A DNA stretch of 64,000 nt from Corallium rubrum (Eukaryota; Cnidaria; Anthozoa; Scleralcyonacea; Coralliidae). The number at the start of each line of letters is the position of its first letter. Within the stretch, counting starts at the first letter, position 1. A program made the position numbers and the translations under genes. The stretch spans positions 63,702,904-63,766,903 of the forward strand of contig OZ035997.1 of assembly GCA_964035015.1 (NCBI GenBank), given 5' to 3'. Below are positions 56,059-64,000 of the stretch, piece after piece. The notes below the pieces were generated by a model. It made no database searches, was not told the DNA's origin, and saw nothing but the letters and a program-made list of their open reading frames with translations.

Positions 56059-57016
56059 GTGGAATATCTACAGAGTGTTGGAGTTCCTGCCATAGCAATT
56101 ACGGATGATGAAGACGCCGAAATTGTCCAGCAAGTATTGAATGGCAATTATGTTGTCATTTATGGCTCTCCAGAATGCCTGTTGTCTATGTCAACATGGA
56201 GGGGTATTTTCCAATGTGAATGCTTTAAAAAGTGCTTATTGGAGTGGCTATTGACGCGGCTCATTGTAATCAATTTCAAAAATCGTTGGGACACATGAAA
56301 TTTTCTCATATATATCGTCTATTTGGCAATGTGGCCACTTTCCCCCCTCCCCCTCCCTTTACAATGTTGTCTAGCGAAACAAGTTATCATTTCGACGAAA
56401 TTCGCTGTAGACATGGCATACAGCATTGAACAGGGGCCCCGGGGAGTAACAAAGAGAAAATGACTCATAAACCTTGTGCGTGTCCCAACACTTTTGAAAA
56501 TGATTAATCACTTTCAAAAGTCGTTGGGACACCTGAGATTTTCTCATATATACTTCATATATATCGCCTATTTGGCAATGTGGTCACTTTCCCTCCCTCC
56601 CCCCCCCCCCCCTCTACAATGTTGTCTTGCGTAAAAAGTTATATTTCGACGAAATTCGCTGTAGACATGGCGTACAACATTGATCAGGGGGCCGTGGGAG
56701 TCACAAAAAGAGAAAATGACTCATAAACCTTGTGCGTGTCCCAACACTTTTGAAAATGATTGCAGGTGGAATATCTACAGAGTGTTGGAGTTCCTGCCAT
56801 AGCAATTACGGATGATGAAGACGCCGAAATTGTCCAACAAGTAATGAATGGCAATTATGTTGTCATTTATGGCTTTCCAGAATGCCTGTTGACTATGTCA
56901 ACATGGGGGGGGGGGGGGGGTGAAGGTGGGGAGGGGGGTATTTTCCAGTGTGAATGCTTTAAAAAAATGCTTATTGGAGGGGTTATTGACGAGACTCATT
57001 GTATAGCTCAGTGGTA
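56059..57016 (+). repeat. Internal duplication of a helicase exon around two tandem MITEs
   Basis: GTGGAATATCTACAGAGTGT through AAAGTGCTTATTGGAG (56,059-56,250) recurs at 56,764-56,990 with few changes, apart from a G-rich GGGGGTGAAGGTGGGGAGGG insertion at 56,908-56,937. Between the copies lie two tandem ~240 bp units (56,265-56,512 and 56,513-56,760). Each begins TTTCAAAA(A/G)TCGTTGGGAC and ends GTGTCCCAACACTTTTGAAA, i.e. MITE-like inverted ends. The second exon copy is preceded by GATTGCAG, a plausible acceptor, and keeps DETH. The first lost it. Confidence 0.75.
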
Positions 57017-57257
57017 AATTTTGTTTATTTGTAGTTAGAACATGTGTCGAATGTTTGACGAGGAACAGCAGTGCAATGTTTTGAACGAAATCCCTTTGAG
57101 CCAAGGTCCTTCTTTATGCAATCAGTCTTTTCATATTATTCATATTCAAACAGTAAAGTAAACTAACAATCTATTTTAATTCAAACACGCATGCCTACTT
57201 ATCTTTTTCAAAATATATGTGGTGTTGATTTCGTAATTTTCAAGCCATTTAATACAG

Positions 57258-58575
57258 GTAGATTAATCCCCGAGCCCGGGCGGAGGGCTGAAGACCCAGA
57301 GCCCGGGTGAGGCTGCTAATCTCGACGTGCGTGGAGTCCACTTTACACGCGAGATGAAAAGCTGAAAGCAATTCTGAAACCTGTTTGTATATATATATAT
57401 ATATATGTTATCAAATCCACAACTTTCGCAGTTCGAATATCAGGGTAGTAGTAACTAACCTATTAAATTATTCAAATTATTTAAATTTACGTCAGCAAAT
57501 TATAATTTATAAGTTCGATTGGATTACGAAATAGTTTTTCAACGATCATGACGAAAGAAATCTTTGCCAGAAAAAAAGGTTTCAGCTAAAATGCATATTA
57601 ATTTTACTATGAAAAAAGACCAAAGAAAGAAGGGTAACAAGAGATGTGGCAGCGAGAAAAAGACAACAATAAATACGACTTAAAACCACTGGAAAAAGCC
57701 TAAAAATTAATACGATAAAGACCGAAAACGATGCCGAGCGAAATGTAACTTAACTGAAAGAAGAAGTATGTGTCCTGAAACTGTTCAAAGCCGGTAAAGA
57801 ATTTTGCTCTGGTGTATTCTACCATAGTTAATAGAAAATATACATGGTTTGGAAACCCGGCAAACTTCAAAGCGGTTCACAATCAAGCTACGATTCATCT
57901 TGAAAGGTACATGAAGGTGCCAAATCCTTTGTTTTAGGTTTATTAATATTTCAACAGTATGGTTGAGTGATTAAACCCAAACGTTGCTATTGGATGATTG
58001 CTTCATTATACAGAAAGCACAATATGTTCAGTAACCGTGAAAGTGCAAAAATTTCCATAAACCTGAACAAAAACATAAAACAATGACTTCTGTTGAGCTT
58101 CCAAACCATGTATATTTTCTATTAACTATGATTCTACATAACTCGAGAGGGAACGATGAAGAAATTTTGAAACAAACGACTTTTTAGATCATGAAGAGAA
58201 CTGTACGATGCCTTGTCATATTCATGTGTCAACAACGAAAAAAGAAACCGCGAACGAGAAAAACAATCCGAAAAGACTAGACTGAATTGGCAGTGTTTGT
58301 GGTCACAAACACAGAAGAAAGTTTAACGGTAGGAGATTCGTATTTACCAGTTTAGCTGAGTTAAAACGGAAGAAATCTTGAAAATAAAAATTAATATAAA
58401 TATTATGTTGTCTAGAATTGTCTTTCAATGCCAGGACGTTGACATTGTGTCTTTTCTTGGCCACTGTTTATATATATTTTTGAATGAAAATTTGTCATTT
58501 GGTTCATCTCGTTGTTGTTTTATTAATATTGACATTGCACGTTCTGTCGGTGTGTCAATACATGACTACAGATGA
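57258..58575 (+). mobile_element. Copy 2 of the ~1.3 kb GC-headed repeat, inside the helicase gene
   Basis: It starts CCCCGAGCCCGGGCGGAGGG and GCTAATCTCGACGTGCGTGG and follows copy 1 (38,284) base by base, including ATTAATATAAATATTATGTT near the end. It lies between helicase exons and carries its own nested MITE (57,823-58,130). It lacks the two insertions of copy 1, and copy 1 lacks this one. Confidence 0.75.
57823..58130. mobile_element. MITE with 32 bp perfect inverted repeats and 7 bp target duplication
   Basis: A 308 bp element starting CATAGTTAATAGAAAATATA, with its exact inverse at the right end (32 paired bases). ATTCTAC flanks both ends (57,816-57,822 and 58,131-58,137). Copy 1 of the host repeat shows no such insertion at this point (38,951-38,965). 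A 7 bp duplication does not identify a superfamily for certain. Confidence 0.85.
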
Positions 58576-58795
58576 ACCTTGCTAACTAATTTTCTGGATG
58601 TTTTCTGATCTGTGTAGCAATACAACAAAAAACAGAAATTAGGGAGGGGGGGGGGGGGGGGGGGGGGAGTGGGGTTGAGAAATGCATATAAAGCGGGCGA
58701 GGTGTTGTTGCGTTCATGTATTTCTAGTGATGAATATTATATGTTTTTGGAAAGGATACTAGTGAGTACTGAAATTATGCTCTTTCTTAAATAGG
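58576..58795. other. Intronic stretch with a long G run
   Basis: Between the repeat copy and the next helicase exon. It contains a G-rich run at about 58,642-58,668 and ends at TTTCTAG, a plausible acceptor for the exon beginning CACCCCAGAAG. Confidence 0.4.
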
Positions 58796-60394
58796 GGTAT
58801 TTCTAGCACCCCAGAAGTTCCATTTAGAAAATGGTATGGTTGCCTGGGAGAATTGCGATACCTACTCCCACAAAACTGCCAACTAATAATTCTTACAGCA
58901 ACAGAAACAAAGACGACAAAAGAGCAAATACTTTCTACCTTACACCTGTCCACAGATGATGTGCAGTTCACAGAGCAGAGCGCAGATCGGTCAAATATAC
59001 AGCCCAGTGTTCAATATTTAGAGAAGAATGACCACGTGGAAGTGGCATTTATGTCCCTAATTGAAGATGTTCAAAAACATGGTGCAAAATGTCCTCGAAC
59101 ATTGATTTACTGCCAAACTCGGAAACAATGTGCAGTCATTTACCGTATTGTTTGAAGTGTTTTTAATCAGGCAACTGTTCATTGGTGATTGTTTGCCACA
59201 AAACAGACTGGTAGATATGTATCATGCAGGAACACCTCCCCTGGAAAAAGAGCATATCACAAGAAATTTGGCTGATGAAAATGGGCATCTACGGATTCTT
59301 GTCTGCACAATGGCTTTTGGCATGGGTGTGAATTGTAAAAAGGTAAAGTGAGTGGTACATTTTGGCCTTTCAAGAATTTGGAATCCTATGTGCAAGAATG
59401 TGGCCGTGCTGGTTGAGATGGAGAACCTAGTTCGTGATCCCTTCTCTACAATGGTTTACTGTTGGCCCGTTGTGAGAAAGGAATGAAGATGCACGTGTAG
59501 GCTGAGGAATGTCGCCGGAAGTTGTTGATGGATAATTTTGGCTGTCAGTATGAACAGCGAAATGAAGAATTGCACACATGTTGTGACATTTGTGCTGCAA
59601 AGTGTATGTGCCAAAGAGAAGAGTGTTAAGTGTGGAATCCGTGTGAAGAGAGTGATAGGGTTCTCGAGATACTTAACGATACGACTCCTGCTACATGCAA
59701 TCAACGGCACGTTTTAAATGAACAAAAGAAACAATTACATGCTCAACTAGTGAAATTTCAACATATGATTATAAATCAGGCCTGTGCACAGACAATGGTT
59801 TCTTGTCCAAATAATTTGCTTGAATTTAACACTTTTCATATTAATCAAGTGCTGAAGAAATGCAACAAGCTTTTCTCTGTCAATGACATAGTCCAAGAGG
59901 TTGAAATTTGGAGACATATGTATGCCATTGAAATACTGAAAATATTAAACAGTGTTTTCAAAGACATGGATGTCGGTGAATTGGGGGGTATCGATGATGA
60001 CGATAAATGCCTTGACAACACTTTAGCAAGTTCAAACTGGGGTGATGTGCGAGATGGCTCAACATTGTTGTCTGTAATCCACAGCCAATAACTTGAATGT
60101 GTTTCCTCTTTTGCTGAGAGCACAGATGAACCTATGGATTTTAACAGCATCGTTTGAAAAGACATACAGTCGTGCATCTTTTAATTGCTGTAATAATTAT
60201 GTTGAATTACTATTTTGCATCCCTCAGCTGTATAATTACATGATTCAATTTGCTTTACATAACTCACGTCATTTTATATTGTATCTGATTACATGTTTAC
60301 ATGTGATTTTGAAAAGAAAGTATAATATAGATTACAGCACTAAGATCTTTCATATTTTTGAAGCACATAAGTGATTGCACAAAATTATTTTTAT

Positions 60395-60790
60395 AGGTAA
60401 TAGCATGGGTTCGAGTGCAATTTGGAAAAAAAAACACGCATGAGTGTGTTTTTCAAAGACTATCAAAATTGCACGAGTCCGAAGGACGAGTTCTATTTGA
60501 GGTCTTTAAAAAATTCACGAGTGAGTGTCTTTTAAGATTGCACGAGAAATCATGCTATCACTTATTAATAATATACATCAAAAAATTTAACATGAAGAAA
60601 ATCTTTCCAATCAAAATGCTTTGTGAAAATAACATACATGAAAAAAAATTAACAGGAGGAGCTTTTTCTCTAGTCAAAAATGATTTTTGTGCAAATTTAA
60701 AAAATAGCACTGTATTTCCGCAAAACTGACCTGTCTCAGCCAATCAGAATTCAGAATTTTTCCTTTTTTATTATTAATAAAATAATTGAA
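60395..60790. repeat. Fold-back repeat with AAAATTGCACGAGTCC motif
   Basis: GGTAATAGCATGG (60,396) is mirrored loosely by CATGCTATCACTTATTAAT (60,551), around GTGCAATTTGG / AAAATTGCACGAGTCCGAAG. A further TTATTAATAATA...TTATTATTAATAA pair closes the right side near 60,780, with CCAATCAGAATTCAGAAT. It is similar in build to 37,061-37,576. Confidence 0.55.
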
Positions 60791-60791
60791 C

Positions 60792-61294
60792 AGATAGACC
60801 TCGTAACTACATAACTATATAACAAACATTCAATTACACAGTATTATATGTCATCAATATGTAAATATACTATTTTCTTTTTCCTACTATTTTTAATCAA
60901 ACCAACCTTGCAATTTTTAATTTATTCAGATACCGTATAAACAATAGATGTATTTCAACCTTTATTGGTTGCAAAGTCTATTTTTATTAAACTGAAATTC
61001 AAATTATAGATAATACATATTATTCTATTTAGCTATTTCATTGGTAAGAAACAAGAAAGTGAATACTGTGAATATATTGTAAGCCACAAACCAGCTGCAA
61101 ATGAACAAGCTAAGTTAACATTAATGATATTAGGTGCGTTCCATACTGGGAAAGTATGGAAAAACCTTACTTGACTGCAGCTGAGAGTCCAACCTGTGAT
61201 CTTCAGTTGACTAGTTTGACACTCTTCCAACTGAATTCTTGTTCAGTTCAACATCGAGGAAATTATGTCCTCAATCTAATACTCCCATATTTAT
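60792..61294. other. AT-rich non-coding stretch
   Basis: No gene or element ends recognised. It lies between the helicase tail and the tRNA-like sequence. Confidence 0.35.
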
Positions 61295-61370
61295 GACCCC
61301 TTGTAGATCAGTTAGTAAAGCATCAGACTAGCAAATCAAAGCTTGTGGGTTCGACTCCCAGCCATGGTCA
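61295..61370 (+). tRNA. tRNA-like sequence, probably pseudogene or SINE head
   Basis: 76 bases with an A-box-like TAGATCAGTTAGTAAAGCA and a perfect B box GGGTTCGACTCCCAGCC at the right spacing, followed by TTTTTTTT, a polymerase III stop, at 61,378-61,385. The T arm pairs well. The acceptor pairs only at the outer four positions (GACC/GGTC), and the anticodon stem CAGAC...ATCAAAG does not pair properly, so a working tRNA is unlikely. The loop could present AGC (Ala), but this is uncertain. Confidence 0.45.
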
Positions 61371-61552
61371 AATAGTGTTTTTTTTCTACTTACCCCGTAC
61401 AGTATGGATAGACACTCAGAGTAGTACCTAATATCACAAACTAAGTTTAGATTATTTGGATTTTTCCACTGCAAAAATATAGGCTTGGCAAAGGAGTTGT
61501 GATACTTGCTATTTAACGAGCATGTCTATTTAAACTCATGTGTTTTTATTGT

Positions 61553-61922
61553 TCATCTTGCACAATTTATGCAAATTAAACCATTTAAAATACTTGGCTT
61601 GATCTTTCTGTAGAAAGAGTATTTCCTGCCAGGCGTATGATAAAAAGACTTCTGATCAACTAGTTCTTTCACAACTTTTGACAGATTTCCCTTGCTTGAT
61701 CTATTGACGTGCTTTTCCAGATATTTTGAAGACAGCCAAGTTCGTGTCAACAACTGCCATTAGGTCAGCTGTAACTCCCAATGAATGACTTATGCGTTCC
61801 AGTCACTTCTCGTTTGCACTAGGGCCAAGATTCTTGATAGTTTCCTTGATCAGTTTGTTCTTGAACTCTAAATCCAAGTCCAGAGGGATGTTGGCAGATT
61901 GACCAGGTTTGTTCTTTATCAA
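61553..61922 (-). pseudogene. DUF6589-type protein, C-terminal fragment interrupted by a LINE
   Basis: The minus strand reads SANIPLDLDLEFKNKLIKET then IKNLGPSANEK-stop-LERISHSLGV, matching the N-I-P-x-D-L-x-x-E-x-x-N-K...I-K-x-L-G block of DUF6589 proteins. After a frameshift it reads KHVNRSSKGNLSKVVKELVD and FYHTPGRKYSFYRKIKPSIL, matching the later T-P-G-R block. The function of DUF6589 proteins is not established. They are multicopy in some animals and fungi and may be tied to mobile elements. The upstream part is missing because the LINE tail joins at about 61,917, exactly where the homology stops. It bears at least one stop and one frameshift. Confidence 0.6.
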
Positions 61923-64000
61923 CTTTAACTTTAACTTTAATATGCAAAAAACCGAATTGCAGCTCACAGAGCTGAATTGCTCAGTTTTACAAATTTAAAA
62001 ATGACTACTCTAAAATTTAAGTAAGTGTACAGATAAAACTAGGAGACAATTTAAGTATCATTAAAAAGGACTACACTACTTGGGATAAAACTATTTTTAA
62101 AACGAGAAGTGCAGCAACGAAAGTTCGTAAAATTGTCATTATTTCGAAGATTGTTATTATGTTTCTCAGGAGGAAGATAATGTAGTTTATGATTAGGGTT
62201 CATTAATTTATTAAAATGTGATCTACATAGGTTATCCCGTCTTTGTGATAGAGTTGGCAAATGGGTGATTGCCAAAGCCTGTTTATAAGATAGTTGCGGA
62301 TAAATTATTCTTAAAGCTCTTCGTTGGATACGTTCGACTTCTTCAGAGAGATATTGTGAAATGCCGATATTCCAGGTTTGACAGGCGTATTCCAGCACAG
62401 ATCTTATGCAAGTGGTGTAAACAGATAAGAGTGAAGCATAGTCAACTTCAGACCGTTTAAGTAAACGCAGAAAATAGAGGCGCATTGAGGCTTTAGTCAA
62501 AATATGGGATATGTGGACATACCATTTAAGGTCGGCAGAAATGTGAACACCAAGAATTTTAGTCGAAGAAACGTTGATGAGTTCGTGGTCTTCAACAAAA
62601 ATTGGATCCAGTTCTGGATATTCTTTGGCGAAGGTGATGATCATGTCTTGCGCTTTAGACGATTGAGCGCCATTTTCTGTACACCAAATGTTCATCTCAT
62701 TTATGAGGGATTGTATTTTCCCCTTCTCACCTTTGTTAATGATTTCAGACACTGATGTATCATCTATAAATTTCCATCGTTGTTCATGGTGAATTGCCAA
62801 GTCATTCACCATGATTAAGAAAAGAATAGGTCCAGGCACAGTTCCCTGAGGAACACCACCACTAACTTCCAGCCAGTCTGAAAATGACGCCAGATATTTT
62901 AACACGCTGTTTCCTTCCAGATAAGAAATCCACTACCCAATTGATCAGCGACTTGTTTATGTCTAATTTTATCATTTTTGATATCAAAATTTTGTAGTTG
63001 ATTCTGTCGAAGGCTTCACTGAAATCCAACAGGAATAGACGTACAGTTTTTCCGTTACCGTCAGTATCAGTACATAAAGAGTGGAGCATGCTAATCAGCG
63101 CGTCAACGGCGGGGGAACTGGGAATTAATCCAAACTTTTGTGGTCGATCTTCTGGTAAATGCAATCAAGAATCCAATCAGTATGGAAAGACTCCAAAATT
63201 TTCGACAAGGTTGGGGTAAGGGATATTGGACGAAGGTCTTGATTAATGTCTTGGACAGGTTGGGTCTTCGGTATAGGAATTACGTCAGCTTCTTTCCATT
63301 GAGAGGGCAGTTGATTAAGCGCTTGATTAACAGATGCGTTGAAGATGGATGCAACAGGGGCTGCAAGTTGAGAAGAAAATTTTTTTAGAAGCCAATTTGG
63401 TATAGAATCTGGACCAGGCTCCTTTGAAATTTTGACTACTTCTAAGCAGCTTTCGACGGCTCGTATAGAAATGTGATACTCGGAAGATATTTCAACAGAC
63501 AGTTTGTCGAAGTCGGAAAAGGGTGGCATGGACTTATTTACAGCAACAAATGCTTCATTAATTACATTTGCCAGCGAAACACCCTCTAATACAGTGTTCG
63601 CCACAACGACAGAGTGAACTTGTTTGTCTGGGGTGTAACCAGCTAAATTTTTTACGGCTTTCTACCATTTTCTAGGGTTGGCAGTTTTGAGATGGTTTAT
63701 TTGAGTCTTAAAGTAGGTAGATGGATTTTGTTTGTTTTACCATACGGTTTACATCGTTCCTAAGTTGTTTGTACTGGCTAGTGTTTCCTTCTGCAAGAGC
63801 TTTTTGTCTGTCGAGAACAAAATTCTTCAGTTCCGGCGTAATCCACGGTTTATCCCTAGAGTTGATCTTTACTGTTTCTTTGGTTAAAAATGTATTAAGA
63901 CCCAAGAGTAAAAGGTCGTACAACAGATCACACTGGTTTTGACAAGAAGGTAAACGATAAGGGTATTTCCAATTCAATGAATTGATGAAATTTCCAAGAG
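61917..64000 (-). mobile_element. CR1/jockey-like LINE, 3' two kilobases (reverse transcriptase), running off the right edge
   Basis: The minus strand encodes, in three adjoining frames, most of a LINE reverse transcriptase. 63,977-63,708 is the linker after the endonuclease (INSRDKPWITPELKNFVLDR). 63,604-63,125 covers KEPGPDSIPNWLLKKFSSQL, LPSQWKEADVIPIPKTQPV and DLRPISLTPTLSKILE. 63,164-62,862 covers RLFLLDFSEAFDRINYKIL. 62,905-62,051 covers GGVPQGTVPGPILFLIMVND, the palm KFIDDTSVSEI (Ile in place of the usual Ala in F-A-D-D), KILGVHISADLKW and VERIQRRALRIIYPQLSYKQ, and ends in a stop near 62,051. Two frameshifts separate the frames. The 3' end is a short TTAAAG array (61,919-61,938), as in CR1-group elements. 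It has inserted into the DUF6589 sequence. Confidence 0.8.

Larger units (their letters stand above)
55792..60091 (+). pseudogene. RecQ-like DNA helicase gene, decayed and interrupted
   Basis: The first block (55,792-56,298) reads MASFGEELWQIAFDACKAQF, then LPICFGKSLIYQYLP (motif I, Walker A, GKS), AIVVISPLRSLTTDQVEYLQ (motif Ia) and VIYGSPECLLSMSTW. Motif II is present in two forms: DAAH in this block and DETHCIAQW in a duplicated exon at 56,764-57,016, which ends at a GTAAAT donor. After a repeat-filled gap, an exon from about 58,796 reads FRKWYGCLGELRYLLPQNCQ, LIILTATETKTTKEQIL (motif III) and LIYCQTRKQCAVIYRI (motif IV). It then shifts frame near 59,150 and continues MYHAGTPPLEKEHITRNLAD and VCTMAFGMGVNCKKVK (motif V). 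ESYVQECGRAG-stop-DG is motif VI with TGA (59,418) where Arg is expected, and another stop lies at 59,351. The tail has HTCCDICAAKCMCQ, a zinc-binding-like cluster, and ends ...VIHSQ. In life such a protein unwinds DNA with ATP. With five or so lesions this copy is not functional. Whether it was a host gene or mobile-element cargo is open. Confidence 0.75.

Overview
This 64 kb window is eukaryotic, repeat-dominated DNA from an invertebrate animal. A cnidarian is the best guess. I infer this from the mix of element families: CR1/jockey-like LINEs, a Penelope-like element, a DIRS-like element, KIAA1958-type tyrosine recombinases, a DUF6589 gene and a RecQ-like helicase, all amid dense fold-back MITEs. 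It is not from a direct match, and another marine invertebrate is possible. There are no operons, Shine-Dalgarno sites or CRISPR arrays. The only convincing host gene is the first coding exon of an SLC16 monocarboxylate-transporter-like gene (minus strand, 8,401-8,605).

Layout. 0-8 kb: short hAT-like MITEs, two 5'-truncated LINE tails, a Penelope-like remnant with a GIY-YIG domain, and a MITE with TA target duplications and internal repeats. 8-9 kb: the transporter exon and its presumed promoter side. 9-20 kb: MITEs of several types (TAA, TCA and TTAA target duplications), a nested hAT MITE, and a three-unit tandem array leading into a ~700 bp palindrome. 20-38 kb: no recognisable intact gene; AT microsatellites, minisatellites, fold-back hairpins, a tRNA-derived SINE in inverted-dimer form with a 16 bp target duplication, and a duplicated 33-36 kb segment. 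38-45 kb: a 1.3 kb repeat with two nested insertions, then a tyrosine-recombinase element. That element is framed by perfect 36 bp terminal inverted repeats and contains a ~2 kb giant fold-back. A 19 bp minisatellite of about 46 units follows. 45-49 kb: a BEL/Pao fossil, a LINE reverse transcriptase piece and a ~590 bp (CCAGT)n tract. 49-55 kb: a broken DIRS-like element on the minus strand. 55-60 kb: a decayed RecQ-like helicase gene with a duplicated exon and inserted MITEs. 61-64 kb: a tRNA-like sequence, a DUF6589 fragment and a CR1-like LINE inserted into it.

The genes do not form a pathway. The window reads as a transposon graveyard whose nesting can be ordered, because several insertions can be compared with empty sites in a second copy of the same host repeat. 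The most promising object is the tyrosine-recombinase element at 40.6-44.5 kb: recombinase elements of the Crypton kind are not known for long terminal inverted repeats, yet this one is bracketed by them and shares terminal motifs with a large fold-back. All boundaries were read by eye. Superfamily names without a transposase rest on target duplications and end motifs only.
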